DNA from: Sporothrix humicola
Taxonomy: Eukaryota > Ascomycota > Sordariomycetes > Ophiostomatales > Ophiostomataceae
Reading direction: 5' to 3'
Assembly (NCBI GenBank): GCA_021396245.1
Contig: WNYE01000121.1
Location: 1-64,000 of the forward strand
DNA: 64,000 bases
Numbering within the stretch: position 1 is the stretch's first letter; each line of letters starts with the position of its first letter. Made by a program: the position numbers and the translations under genes. A model generated the notes under the pieces. That model had not been told where the DNA came from. It did not search any database and worked only from the letters and a program-made list of their open reading frames with translations. Of this stretch, positions 1 to 10,898 are shown piece after piece.

Positions 1-102
1 TTTTTATATTTCTTTGTTTTTTCTTTTTTGGTATTGACTTTCATTTTATTTTTTTTTTTTTAAAAATTATTTTTTTTTTTTTTTAATTTTTATTTTTTTA
101 AA

Positions 103-139
<37 letters not shown>

Positions 140-140
140 A
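1..140. repeat. AT-rich low-complexity tract
   Basis: A long run of T-rich sequence is followed by a T tract (about 50-98) and then a pure A tract (about 109-136). There are no telomere-type repeats and no coding potential. The T-then-A arrangement could form a weak hairpin. It may simply be an AT-rich island or a poorly resolved assembly segment. Confidence 0.7.
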
Positions 141-609
141 AATGAAATGACAAACTATTTTCGCCCTGAAATACAACACGGAAAGTTACGAAATGAATTG
201 CACAGAATATTAACATTACCAAGGACTCAAAGACGAAATCTACAACGAGGTATAGTTCACACATTCTTGAGAAAGTTGGCTACTAACAAGGTGCTTGGTA
301 TGTCACATCCATTTTACTATGTACACTGATCTTAATAAATGTGACAGACAGAGAGAAGAACAACATGAACGGAAGCGACAGGAACAGACACGAATGCCCA
401 GCATCGTCGTGATGCTCCATAACGAGTGAACAAACAGCAAAAGGAAAGAGAGAAAAACAAAGACAAAAACAACGCAATCAAAATGCAACCATATACAGAC
501 CACCACACACTTCTATGTACATCTCCACCACCGCTCTCCCATCTCGACGATTCAATGAATTTGTTTCAAAGAACGGCTGATCCCCAGCTGACGCTGGGGC
601 TCAGGGCGC
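141..609. other. gene-free segment, downstream of the 610-1275 gene
   Basis: Short frames only, with no coherent codon pattern. It holds the 3' flank of the minus-strand gene that ends at 610. Nothing else recognised. Confidence 0.5.
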
Positions 610-1275
610 CTACGTGGTCGCCACCACCGGCGCCGTCGTCTTGAGCGTCACGGGCACGCTATTGTCCTGGGCGGAGCCGTCCTCGTTCCACATGAGCGTC
701 CACAGGCCGTCCGTGTCGGACGTGGTCGCCCAGAACTCGGAGACCAGCGTCTCCTTGTCGTCCGCGTCGATGGTGACCATGACGTAGGGGCCGTAGGTGA
801 CAAAGCCGGTGGTAGTGGCTCCATCTGGGGCGTCGGCCGTGTCCGACACGAAACCGGCCTGCTCGAACGCGCCGTCGGTGGAGGACACCACATAAAACGA
901 AGAGCCGGACGTCACCGATGACGAGCTGTTGGAAGAGGCCGTGGTGTTTGGAGCGACCGTCCACGTGTCGGCGCCCGTGGTGTCAATGGTCCACGTGACG
1001 GCGGTGAGGTCGGTGGCGGCGTCGTCGGTGGCAATGTAGGCGAGGTCTAAAAGTCAGCGGGGAGCATCAAAACAGAAAGAAGGGGAAGGATACATACTGT
1101 CACTGCCTGCATAGATGGGTAGTCCCGAAATGTTGGTGCCGTAGGCATAGAGCTGGACGGTCTCGGTGGTGCGCTTGCGGACAACGCGGCCGGTGCGGTC
1201 CTTGTTGGAAATGCCAGACGGCGAGGCGGCGGCGCCGGCAACGAGCAGACCGACAAAGACGGCGGTGGACCACAT
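610..1275 (-). CDS. small secreted protein of unknown function, two exons
   Basis: The product is 204 residues. Exon 1 is 1275-1098, the intron is 1097-1047 (51 bases, GTATGT donor, TTTTAG acceptor) and exon 2 is 1046-610. Splicing joins a split Asn codon and gives the continuous motif NISGLPIYAGSDNLAYI. A hydrophobic signal peptide of about 18 residues (MWSTAVFVGLLVAGAAAS) is followed by a basic stretch, RVVRKR, that may be a Kex2-type processing site. The rest is Thr/Ser/Asp-rich with several N-glycosylation sequons. Small fungal secreted proteins with an xNISGLPIxY motif are common and have no assigned function, so I give none. The start is chosen because it begins the signal peptide. Confidence 0.8.
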
Positions 1276-4200
1276 GATGGGTGGGAGATGTATGAATGAA
1301 AGTTTGTAGTGAGTGACTTATGAAGTAAAGAGTGTATGAGTGTGTGTATGGTGAGAACAAAACGAAGGAAAAGAAAAGGACAGTGTCTGTGGTGAGTGAC
1401 GAGAGAAACGACTAACAGTTAAACACTGGCAGAGTCGATGGTATATATGTTTCGACTAGATAGGAAATTTCTGCAAAGTTGGGCACCGCAAGAGCGCCGA
1501 TCGTCATCCACTTGGCTCATGGAGGAACGTCCTCCATGTCCACGCAATGGTCTGGACTTGACGACCCTGGACTGCGGTCGTTGTCGTGTGTGGCTTGGCC
1601 TCGGGGATAACAAGGAGGCAGAAGCATGGAGGCAGACAAGTCGACCAAACGGATCAAAGTATGCCTGTGCCCCTTGGATGTCATCATGGAAGCCAACTAG
1701 CTGGCAAACAGAAACACTGGGACACAAACATTCACCGCCCGGTGACGAATCATCATGGACAGTGGATGCTGGGAGGCCCACGAGAAATGGTAGGGGAACA
1801 GGGGCATTATTTTTCTACATTGATCACGAATGCCTTTGAGTGCAGGCCCTCCCAATCAAGCCCCGATGTATGCCGTGTACCAATCGGGCTTAACGATGAC
1901 GAGGCAGCAGGGGGCGGTACAGAGTGCAGACGATTAAAAGGAGGGCACACGTGAAGACTCTCTCCCTCTGCAGACGACATCGACAGCCAAGCCGTGGTTT
2001 ATGCATCTTCGTCTTGTTTCTATTTTCAGGGTAGATGGGACGACAAGATGGAAACAGGACATAAAAATGGGTGGAAACAAGACGGGACTACGCACGCCTG
2101 TCCTTAATACAAGCAGCTGCGTTTCGTTTTCTTTTCGTTTTCGTGTTTGCAAAGAGTAAGCTTCCAGAACCAGGTTCATGGACAGACGTGGACTGCACTG
2201 CCGACCCAAACTTTGAACAAAACAAAGGCAAGGCCGCGAATAAGGTGTGTCATGCATTGACCAAGGCCTGCCAGGCCAGGCCTCCTGTCACGGGATGAAT
2301 GCCGTCGTCTGTCATGTCCACAAGTCCTTGGTCTCGATCGAGTTAGGCTGCCCGCAGCCTTATGCCGAGACGGAGACAACGCGCACCTCATGTGTGGACA
2401 AAGTCTTTTTTCTTCTCCTTTTTTCGTGGTACAAATCGGGTCTATCGGGGCTATGGCTGACATGGGTCGGCGGGCGTAAGAGACAAAGTCGAAATAGATT
2501 TGTGGGTTGTGCATGGACAGGGGTTCTCCCGTCAGTGATTCGTATGCATCTCCACGTAAGGATACTGGAGAAGTTGACAAGAGCAAATGGGAAGATGTCT
2601 GTCGGCTTCTCAGTTCCCCATATCGTGGAGAGCGCAAAATGTTGCTGGATTCAACCTGGTGCGCGGGACCTAAAACGGCGTCTTCTTTTATTTTCCTAGA
2701 CCGAGATGCTATTTTTCGTGGCATTGCTTGTTTTTTTCTCGATCATCGACAAGACGGCATTTTCCGTTTGCTGGCGACCCCCACTGCATTGGGAAAGGAA
2801 TGACGAAGCCTTTGTGGGGCCACAAGAGGTTACATTGTCCATCACCGATGAACACCACAGAAGTAGTCAAATAGAGACAAGCAATGCAGAAGTCGACGGT
2901 CAAGAGGACAAAAAAGCCCAGCGCGACATTTTGACGACAAGGGGTGAAACAAGATGTCGTGGATCGACGCTGGGATGGCGATGAAGGCAGATGGTGAAGG
3001 CGACGGAGAATACCATTGAAATGCAAAGTGATGTGCAGCCAGGACCGGCATAAATTGTGCGCTGAAGTATGTCGTACTGGAGCTACTGAGGGACAGCTTC
3101 TAAAAAAAGACGTCGAAAAAGGGGTAACAGCCGCGATCGATGAGCAGTGATGGACAGCGAAGAAGAGGAAAGAAATACAGACGATCAGTAGACGATGTAC
3201 AGGCAAATCGAAATCGATAATCGAGGATATTTTTGTTGGAAACCTACCCATTTGAAGGAAGAATAAACACCCTTGGCAGTGCCAATCCGGGACCTGTCAA
3301 GATGCCAAGTCTGCCCCTGACAACCCCGACAGCCCTGTAAGCCCTGTAAGCTAGCACTAAAAGCGGTAGTTGGATCAAGCTTCGACTGTATCTAATGACT
3401 GACAACTTCACTGAGTAAAGAACTGGAAACGAATAGGAGATGTCAACAAATGGGGTTGATTGATGCATTTTGACTACAGTTATCTCATCGAACGGAAATT
3501 CTCCGTCTGCACCTCGCTCTCGCTCTCATAAAACCATCTTCTCGTCACATCCGTGACCACAACTGCGGCCACTTTTCTTCGTAGACGAGATTGATGACTA
3601 CGCGTCTCTTCAGTCCGCGAAGCTGCACATGTCATGATCATGTCGGCTTTCCTGTCTATGTAACACTCTCGAGCCTCTTCTTGCCGTCGTCTTTCCAATT
3701 CAAGATTTATCGTGGACACACAGAGTAAACGCGTCACCCTGCAGCCCCACGATAGTACGTCGTATCCTTGTTCACCTTGTCCACATCGAGAACCCTGCCC
3801 TTCACCCATAGCCAGGAACAGGGTTGCATCCAAGTTTTCCAGGTTGTCAACTTTCTTTTGGGTCTTTGGTCTTGTGTCTTTTTTCCTTTTCTCGTGTATG
3901 CAAACGTGCAATTCATGCGATTGGCTGGACTCCATTTTGATGGGACAGGAATATCACAGATATTATTGTCGATAAGCAGACCTCGAAACAGTTTCGTTTC
4001 CATTCAATATTTTCCATCTGACAAGTAAACTACGTTTACAGCTTATTTCTACCCCCTCTGCTCCGTAGTCTTTGTCGTCCGTTCGTCGTAACTTGGGGCG
4101 GTGCAGACCCAGAACAATGCGTTTTGTTTTCGTCTTTTCTTTCTGTTCTCTTCTCTCCGTAGTCGAAGAAGCCTCACCAAACACTTACGTCCTTGCGTAG

Positions 4201-4746
4201 TACAGACCCAGCTCCCCGGCTCGGGCACTGCCGTCTGCTGGCGCGGCCTTTGTCCGTTTACTTCCCCCTTTTACTTTTTCTCGTGTCTCCTCTTTGATCA
4301 TGCACCGGCTCCAGTCTTTCCATGGATGACACGTCCTGTGGGTTATCGTATGGACCTGGAAGTGGGCTTTGGACACGATGGGCTTTGGCTTGTCAATGTT
4401 GATGTCCATGTCGACCAGTAGAGCGGCCTCCGTGCACGAACTGCAGACCCAGCAGACGTCAAGGCGTGAGATGCTTAACATAGTCATGAGCTTGGCTGTC
4501 CATGGTCTTCCAACATCACGATGTCTATATAGAGAAGTCATCGCCGTTCCTTTCTGTTCTCGCCTTGTCCTTCCAGATCATCAAGCCTCTTGGTCTTCCA
4601 ACCTTCACTCACTCTCATCACTCTCTTTTTGACTTTGATTGTTCATTCATTCTTTCATACTTTACATCCACTTACTGAAACACACATTCTTTGATACACA
4701 CACTCACTGATATATCTTGTTCATACCTCTGCCCACCTCTGCCATC
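1276..4746. other. 3.4-kb gene-free region between divergent genes
   Basis: This lies between the minus-strand secreted-protein gene and the laccase. All frames are short, overlap on both strands and lack sustained GC3 bias or recognisable domains. The last 200 bases are the pyrimidine-rich laccase leader. I see no tRNA-like or repeat structure. An unrecognised multi-exon gene cannot be excluded. Confidence 0.45.
4526..4532 (+). promoter_or_regulatory. TATA box of the laccase gene
   Basis: TATATAG lies 221 bases before the laccase start and is followed by a CT-rich leader (about 4560-4746), the usual fungal core-promoter arrangement. Confidence 0.5.
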
Positions 4747-6501
4747 ATGCACTTTTCCCGCGTTGTGGCCTCGGCCGTCTGGGCCGCCACGGCGACTGCC
4801 TTCCCTCACTTTTGGGGCTCCTCCGAGTCTGCCGACTCCCTCGCTGCCCGTGATGGTACTCTCACCAAACGCTGTACCAACTCGGCCGACGACCGGTCCT
4901 GCTGGGGCGACTACGACATCTCGACCAACTACTACGACACGTCGCCGGACACGGGCGTGACGCGCGAGTTCTGGTGGGAGATTACCAACACGACGGCCGC
5001 GCCCGACGGCATCGAGCGCATCATCCTGGCCATTAATGGTACTGTGCCCGGCCCCACAATCTACGCCGACTGGGGCGACACGATTGTCGTGCACGTCACC
5101 AACAGCCTGGCCAACAATGGTAGCAGTATTCACTTCCACGGCATCCGGCAAAACTACACGAACCAGAATGACGGCGTGCCGAGCGTGACGCAGTGCCCGA
5201 TTGCGCCGGGCGAGTCGTACACGTACACGTGGAAGGCGACGCAGTACGGGTCGTCGTGGTACCACTCGCACTACTATGTGCAGGCCTGGGACGGCGTCTT
5301 TGGCGGCATCCAGATCAACGGCCCCGCGTCGGCCGACTACGACGAGGACCTGGGTGTCTTGCTGCTCAACGACTGGATGCACCAGACGGCGGATGTTGAA
5401 CTGCTGTCTGCCGAGCTGAGCGGCCCGCCCACGCTCAACGGCGGCCTGATCAACGGCACCAACACGTACACCGACTCGGACACGGGCACGACCACGGGCT
5501 CGCGCTTCACGACGACATTTGTCGAGGGCCAGCGCTACCGTTTGCGTCTTGTCAACGCCGCCGCCGACACGCAGTTCCGGTTCAGCATTGACAACCACAC
5601 GCTGACCGTCATTGCCGCCGACTTTGTACCCATTGTGCCGTACGCGGCCGAGAGCGTGTCCATCAGCATGGGCCAGCGCTACGATGTCGTCGTGACGGCC
5701 AACGCCACCACGACCGAGACGGTCACCGACTTTTGGATGCGCGCCATCATGGTCCAGTCCTGCAGCGACAACGACTCGCCGAATAATGTCCTCGGTATTG
5801 TGCGCTACGATTCGTCGTCGACCTCCGACCCCACGTCGACCGCCTGGTCCAGCGCCACCGATGATGGGACAGCCACCTGCGAGGACGAGCCCATGGCCAG
5901 CCTTGTGCCCTATGTCGCCGTCGCCGCCACCGACAGCCCGACCAACACAACTACGTATGCCGTCGATTTGTATAATAGCAACGGCATCGGCCTGTGGGAA
6001 ATGGGCGCCACCTCCTTCGTCTCGCAGTGGGACTACCCGACCCTTTTGCAAGTCAGCGAAGGCAACGACACCTGGGGCACCGCCCAAAACGTCTACCAGT
6101 ACCCCAACGCCAACGAGTGGGCCTACATGGTCATCCAGACCACCAACCAGCAGCCGCACCCGATGCACCTGCACGGCCACGATTTCTGGGTTTTGGGGCA
6201 AGGTACCGGCACCTACGACGCCTCGACCGCCGAGCTGACCCTCACCAACGCCCCCCGCCGCGACGTCGTCCTCCTGCCCGGCGACGGCTATGTCGTCATC
6301 GCCTTTTACACCGACAACCCGGGCGCCTGGCTCATGCACTGCCACATTGCCTGGCACACCACCGAGGGCCTGGCCATCCAGCTGCTCGAGCGCGAGTCGG
6401 AGATCGCGGCGCTGCTCGACGCGGACCTGACCGACACCTGCACGGCGTGGGACACCTACGCCACGGGGGCGTCTATTGTCCAGGACGACTCGGGTATCTA
6501 G
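4747..6501 (+). CDS. laccase (ascomycete-type multicopper oxidase), secreted
   Basis: An intronless frame of 584 residues, the usual asco-laccase length. The ATG at 4747 is preferred over the one at 4717: it sits in GCCATCATG context and starts a signal peptide (MHFSRVVASAVWAATATA). All four copper motifs are present: IHFHG (H129, H131), WYHSH (H173, H175), HPMHLHGHDF (H471, H474, H476) and HCHIAWH (H531, C532, H533, H537). The residue ten after the copper Cys is L542, which suggests a type-1 copper site of medium to high potential. The protein ends exactly in DSGI, the plug-like C-terminus typical of ascomycete laccases, with no removable extension after it. Many NxS/T sequons fit an extracellular glycoprotein. 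By family it oxidises phenolic substrates with reduction of O2 to water; the natural substrate (lignin, melanin precursor or other) is not visible. Confidence 0.95.
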   Translation: MHFSRVVASAVWAATATAFPHFWGSSESADSLAARDGTLTKRCTNSADDRSCWGDYDISTNYYDTSPDTGVTREFWWEITNTTAAPDGIERIILAINGTVPGPTIYADWGDTIVVHVTNSLANNGSSIHFHGIRQNYTNQNDGVPSVTQCPIAPGESYTYTWKATQYGSSWYHSHYYVQAWDGVFGGIQINGPASADYDEDLGVLLLNDWMHQTADVELLSAELSGPPTLNGGLINGTNTYTDSDTGTTTGSRFTTTFVEGQRYRLRLVNAAADTQFRFSIDNHTLTVIAADFVPIVPYAAESVSISMGQRYDVVVTANATTTETVTDFWMRAIMVQSCSDNDSPNNVLGIVRYDSSSTSDPTSTAWSSATDDGTATCEDEPMASLVPYVAVAATDSPTNTTTYAVDLYNSNGIGLWEMGATSFVSQWDYPTLLQVSEGNDTWGTAQNVYQYPNANEWAYMVIQTTNQQPHPMHLHGHDFWVLGQGTGTYDASTAELTLTNAPRRDVVLLPGDGYVVIAFYTDNPGAWLMHCHIAWHTTEGLAIQLLERESEIAALLDADLTDTCTAWDTYATGASIVQDDSGI

Positions 6502-6918
6502 GGGCAGCGCGAAGCGATGCCAGTCTAACGAGAAGGGGTATGATCTGTACATATGTGTGTCTGTATATTTGTTGTCGCTTTCTTTCATTCATGTCCAGCG
6601 GCTGTACATTTGTTTGCTTTTGTTTTGATTCTTTTTGTTTGTTTACTTCACTCGCTACCAGAGGCTTTTGATTTTCTTTCCCCATTCCTTTGTCACATTG
6701 CATTTTGATTTTTCAGTTTTAGTCTGTCGTTTCTGCTAACGCGTTCCTTTTTCATTGTTCAAAGTTCATTGCATTATCGAATTTAGAAAGGACTTATGAC
6801 CTCCAGTTTACCGTCTGTTGATCTATTGGTGTCGACGCTGATAAAGAGAGCAAACTGAACTGATTTTTTTTTTTAAAAAAAAAAGAAAAGAAAAAAAAGG
6901 TCACTGGTTGGCGACAAT
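6502..6918. other. convergent intergenic segment
   Basis: This is the 3' flank of the laccase and of the minus-strand pseudogene. It contains adjoining T and A runs at about 6866-6898 that could serve as 3'-end signals on both strands. No gene. Confidence 0.5.
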
Positions 6919-7478
6919 TTAGTTGGCCTCTACAGACCCTCCCGTAGACACCTCCACCTCGTCAGGGCACCCTTCCGTCACCATAAAGTTGCTAAACGAC
7001 ACGTGCACACCCGTGCTCACCGACAGCGCCTTGATCGAAAAGGGCGTAAAGATGTCGGTCGCCGTCGCCTTGTAGGTGATGGTCGTGTACTTGGTACTTG
7101 AGGGCCGTCATAAACGGCACAATCTTGGTCGCGTCGTCGGTGTTGCCCGTGTAAAACATGTAGTCGGTCTCGGTGCGCACGTCTTGGTTAATGTCCACGC
7201 TAAAGACGTAGGTCGTGCCGGGCGTGGTCGAGGCCGAATAGGTCATCAGGACGGAGTACTGGCTGTTGCCGGGGGACGCCGAGTAACGCAGGCACCCGTT
7301 GTGGGTCCCCGTGTTGCACTGGTTAAAGAATAGTGTGCAGCCCGTATTCCCGCTGTCCGGGAACGACCAGCGGGGGCTGCCAACCATGTCGAGGTCGGAC
7401 GAGGTCATTGTGTTTTGCGTCGAGGGGGTGCAGGCCAGCACCGGCCACAACGGCAGCAGCGATTGCGGTGAATTTCAT
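6919..7478 (-). pseudogene. broken copy 1 of the CGP/LYxxCP secreted-protein array
   Basis: The signal peptide (MKFTAIAAAVVAGAG, ATG at 7478) is joined directly, in the wrong frame, to the conserved domain that starts ACTPSTQ. The Ser-rich linker seen in every intact copy has been lost. The domain is then open (SSDLDM, TGTHNGCLRY, TTPGTTYVF) to a second break at 7087-7100, where GTACTTG occurs twice in tandem. The extra 7 bases throw the C-terminal third out of frame. Beyond it, the other frame continues with family-like sequence (FSNFMVTEGCP) to a stop at 6919. Two independent lesions make this a probable pseudogene. The intact relatives are the genes ending at 9981, 12948, 14399, 16299 and 17497. 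Confidence 0.8.
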
Positions 7479-8139
7479 GTTGCTGACGAGAGATGAGAAG
7501 ACGAAGACAGAGAAAACGAGTGACAAGATCCGGATATGGTGATCAACTGTCAACAAAGGGCCAAGAGGGCCAAGACAGAAGAACTCGATGGAAACGCAAG
7601 ACGCAACAGGAGAAAGGCAGTATGGTCAACGTTTAATATGTCTTGTTCTAGACGTTGCCGGAGGTGATGGAAACGAAACGGGTCGAGGCCACTGGTGTTG
7701 CCAATAGTGTCCCTGTCCCTGACCAGTAGGGCAGAGCTGAGCAGCAGAGGCCCGCTATTCAGGCCCCTTCCGCGCCCAGAATAGGGCCTAAAACGGTAAC
7801 AGTGGCGTCGTTTAGCGCTATTACCCGCTAACCTTATTTCGAACTAACATGCGAAGAAGAAAAACCTGGGATAGAGAAGCGGAAATCATGGAAAAAAGTC
7901 AACACATGGGTATGGATCCGAGTTCTGCTCTGTCTTTTTAGTTGGAATTGACATATTTATTACTTGGCGATATTTTTGTATCACGGCGTGACAGTTGGTA
8001 AGATTCAACGTAGATGGAGCTTCATTGACACGCCACAAGGTTTTGTTTACTTCAGGGGGAATCTCAGGGGTCATCTAAATACGCCGTAACAAAGTCCCGT
8101 CTCCCAGCTGCCCCATCCATTCTAATTCTAGCCCACCGT
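7479..8139. other. upstream region of copy 1
   Basis: Holds the CAATAGT element at 7702 and otherwise no coherent frame. The copy-2 stop lies just beyond at 8140. Confidence 0.5.
7702..7708 (-). promoter_or_regulatory. CAATAGT element, 224 bases upstream of copy 1
   Basis: The heptamer reads ACTATTG in gene sense. It is one of eight found at similar distance and in the same orientation upstream of array members. Confidence 0.5.
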
Positions 8140-8784
8140 CTAGTACGGGCAGGGCTTGTACAGGATGAAGCCGCCAAAGTTAACCGTCCAGTCAGGCGGG
8201 GTCGTCGCGAAAACGTTGAGAGGGTTGGTGTCGGACGTCGCCGCAAACACGACCGTCACCGTCTGCCACATGTTGATCGCGGGCTGATTGTACTGGAACA
8301 CAATGCCGCCACCATTGTTGTTGGTGGAGATGTAGTAGTCCGGGTTGCTGCTGGCGTCGGGAAGACGGTCCTGCTTGAATTGAAACTGCCATATGTATGT
8401 CTGGCTGGGGGTGAGCGAGTTGGTAGTGTAAACAAAGTTAATGTTCATGTCGTTCTCGACGCTCATCGAGTAAAAGGTGATGCAGCCATTGTCGTGTGTT
8501 GCGGACCCGACGTCACAGGAGTCGATAAAAACGCTAAGGTCGGCGTCCCGTTGATAGGTCCAACGGCCAGCGGTAATGTCGGTGTCGGCGGGGCCCATAA
8601 GGTTGGCAGAAGGGCCGCATGTCGGTTGGGGTACCGCCGAGGATGAGGATGGAGATGGCGACGGCGACGAGATTCAAGACGTCGACGATGCGGAAGATGC
8701 TGACGGCGATTGGAGCTTACAGCGCGAAGCCGAAGATACGCCAACACCGGCCAAGGCCGCGAACAGGACTGAAGAAACCCGCAT
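8140..8784 (-). pseudogene. copy 2 of the secreted array, interrupted by in-frame TGA
   Basis: From the ATG at 8784 one frame runs through a signal peptide (MRVSSVLFAALAGVGVSSAS), RC, and a short Ser-rich linker. At 8676-8674 there is a TGA, after which the same frame continues uninterrupted through SSPSPSPSSSS, the CGP start of the domain, NGCITFY, TWQFQF, MWQTVTVVFAATS and the closing LYKPCPY to 8140. No plausible splice sites bracket the TGA. It is therefore a single nonsense change in an otherwise intact 214-codon gene (TCA to TGA, or CGA to TGA). It could also be an allele, a sequencing error or a read-through codon, but the following ATC does not match known read-through contexts. Confidence 0.8.
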
Positions 8785-9245
8785 TGTAACGAAAAAATAA
8801 AAAAGAAGAAACAAAAAAATAAAGGACGGGCGAGAAAACAAAGTGACCGAAGAATGTTGGAAAAACACAGAATGAAAATAAAACAAAGAAAATGAAAAAA
8901 GGGAGAAGAAGAAGCGCGGAATAAATATGAACAAAGAAAATTGAACCCTAAAACATCAGCTAAAAAAGGATATAAAAAACACACGGAAAATGGCATAAAA
9001 TAAACGGGCGCAATAATACTCCAAGGGAGACTGCAGAAGCGAAGCATTTTGTTAGTTCAGTTGTGTGGGTCTTTTATCAGCTGTGACTTGTTGCAATAGT
9101 TGTGTCTTAGCGCCGAGTAGTGGAAGTTGTCTGCTGTCATATCACCCATCCTGGTTAGGCTCCGTGCCCGGCGTCCGGGCTTTGTCCACGCTACATTTGT
9201 TGATTCCTTTCAGGGCCATTAGTTATTCACGGTACCGAGTACTCC
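8785..9245. other. upstream region of copy 2
   Basis: Purine-rich on the plus strand, so pyrimidine-rich in gene sense, for about 200 bases, then the CAATAGT element at 9094 and a TGGAAGTTG motif at about 9121. No gene. Confidence 0.5.
9094..9100 (-). promoter_or_regulatory. CAATAGT element, 310 bases upstream of copy 2
   Basis: Occurs as GCAATAGTTG. A shared GTGGAAGTTG box lies about 20 bases further from the gene, as also seen near 15352. Confidence 0.5.
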
Positions 9246-9575
9246 TTAAAAAATGAATAATAAAACAGAACCATTCTCAGCCATAATTATGTACGTATCC
9301 ATCCACTCGTATTCTAGACTTGGCCCTTTGTTTCGAGGGACGTCTTGTACAGTTGAAGGCACCAAACTTGGACGTCGTGCCGAGTTTGACATTGCTGTAA
9401 GTGTTAATAACGTCCCGTACGAAGCGATGCTTTTTTGAATGCATCCGTTTGTTGATCCAATGCCACAGGGATTGATGTTTACGACCGAGTTAGCAATGTC
9501 GTTGTCAAAGATCCACGCGCTGCTAGTTAGGTCGGCGCCGGCCAAGATCGCTACAACAATAATCGAGATCTGCAT
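9246..9575 (-). pseudogene. truncated relic of the secreted array (copy 3)
   Basis: The ATG at 9575 opens a family signal peptide (MQISIIVVAILAGAD) that runs straight into LTSSAWIFDNDIANS and NINPCGIGSTNGC. These align with the DLTxxKW and NGC parts of the domain. The linker and CGP start are missing, and after NGC the frame drifts into unrelated sequence that ends at 9246. The C-terminal half of the domain is absent. It could still encode a 109-residue secreted peptide, but the pattern is that of an internal deletion plus frameshift. Confidence 0.7.
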
Positions 9576-9980
9576 TGTGTAGTATAATGTATTGAGAATA
9601 AAAAAGGATAAAAGAAAACAAAGTAATGGGTGTCGATAAAGATTGCCGTGCAGTGGGACTTGCACCATTCACGTGTTGAAAATAAAAGACGAAATAAAAT
9701 GAATAAGAAAAAGTCAGTGATGATACTCAATGAATTATAGCAAAGGGTTGTGGAAGTTGCCTGTAGACACAAATAACAGCTAAGTACAAGCCACCTCTGG
9801 GTAGTCCCCAAGCCTTGTCTGCCAGTGGCTTACGCCACATTATCCTTGACACGGCCACTAAATTGTGGCTTTTCATAAACACGGCAAATCTGCAACCACA
9901 GCTAACGTCCTATCATACATCGTTTGTCCCACGTCCTCCATCTTTCATCTTCCATCCAGCTTCAACTTGGAGTTCCCAGT
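9576..9980. other. spacer between copies 3 and 4
   Basis: Contains a TGTGGAAGTTGC box at about 9749, shared with other array promoters, and the 3' flank of copy 4. No gene. Confidence 0.45.
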
Positions 9981-10898
9981 CTAAGGGCACGGCTTGTATA
10001 GGGTAAAGTCGCCAATCGTAATGGTAAAGTAGTTGTCACTGTAGTTGTTGAGGATGTGCAGTTCATGAGACGTGCTGGTCGCCACAAACGTATATGTGAT
10101 CGTCTGCCAGGTGTTGATCGGCTGGGTGAAGCCAAAATATTGATAATGGTCAAAGTCATCCAAGTACACGACATACTCGTCGTGATTACTGGCGGGCCGC
10201 GTGCCGCTCTGCTGGAACTGGAACTGCCACGTGTAAGACTGGCCGACGACAAGGGAGTCTGCCGTGTAGCTCATAAGCAGGACCGCGCTTTTGCTCGGGG
10301 AACTCGGCACAAGAGCAGCACAACCGTTTGTGGGCCCGTCGGGACACGTTTCGATATTGAGGGCAACAGACGGTGCGCCGTTGTAGATGGTCCATTTATT
10401 CGTGGTCAAGTCCGTGTTGGAACCCATGAGATTGGCATCCGGGCCACATGTCGGAGCAGGAGGCGCCGCCGAGGAAGACGATGGGGCGATGGACGAAGAA
10501 GACGTGGCGATCGAAGAAGACGACGGGACCGGAGACGAAGAAGACGGGGCAATCGACGAAGACGAAGGGGCAATCGACGAAGAAGACGGGACCGGAGACG
10601 ACGGCGATGGCGACGAAACAAACGACGACGCCGAGGAGACGGACGAGACAGACGAGACAGACGAGACAGACGAGACAGACGAGATGGAGGAGACCGATGA
10701 GACCGACGAGACGGAGGATGCGGAAGAAGCGGACGAGACAGACGAGACAGACGAGACGGGGGAGACAGACGAAGCAGACGAGGGTGCAGCTGATGAAATC
10801 GATGACGAGGAGGACGCCGACTTTGAGAGTCTGCACCGTGCTGCGGACGAAACGCCGGCACCGACCAAGATCGATGCAAAAATGGATGAGATCTTCAT
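9981..10898 (-). CDS. secreted Ser-rich-linker protein, intact copy 4
   Basis: 305 residues, with the start at 10898 in the conserved CACAATGAAG context rather than the upstream in-frame ATG at 10949. A signal peptide (about 1-20) is followed by ARC. A very long low-complexity linker (about 23-150) is built of SSVSS units and then SSSIAPS/SSSPVPS units. The array domain occupies 151-305, with CGPDANLM, NTDLTTNKW, NGC, YTADSLVVGQSYTW, NTWQTITYTFVAT and a final LYKPCP. The linker is the kind that is heavily O-mannosylated in fungi. The domain pattern resembles a galactose-binding or CBM4/9-like jelly roll, but that is an inference from strand pattern only. No GPI signal follows the last Cys. 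The role is unknown; a wall or carbohydrate-binding protein is the simplest guess. Confidence 0.85.
   Translation of the reverse strand: MKISSIFASILVGAGVSSAARCRLSKSASSSSSISSAAPSSASSVSPVSSVSSVSSASSASSVSSVSSVSSISSVSSVSSVSSVSSVSSASSFVSSPSPSSPVPSSSSIAPSSSSIAPSSSSPVPSSSSIATSSSSIAPSSSSAAPPAPTCGPDANLMGSNTDLTTNKWTIYNGAPSVALNIETCPDGPTNGCAALVPSSPSKSAVLLMSYTADSLVVGQSYTWQFQFQQSGTRPASNHDEYVVYLDDFDHYQYFGFTQPINTWQTITYTFVATSTSHELHILNNYSDNYFTITIGDFTLYKPCP

Noticed and set aside
1..140. Telomere or centromere-like sequence
   Set aside because: Only homopolymer runs; no TTAGGG repeats or repeat family.
4672..6588. 638-codon open frame antisense to the laccase
   Set aside because: It mirrors the GC3-rich laccase codons and encodes a Val/Gly/Arg-rich sequence without domains. 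The sense strand has all four copper motifs.
8660..8770. GTAAGC in copy 2 as a splice donor that would remove the TGA
   Set aside because: The GTAAGC encodes the conserved Cys-Lys-Leu after the signal peptide. The only AG acceptor in range is about 20 bases away and lies before the TGA.
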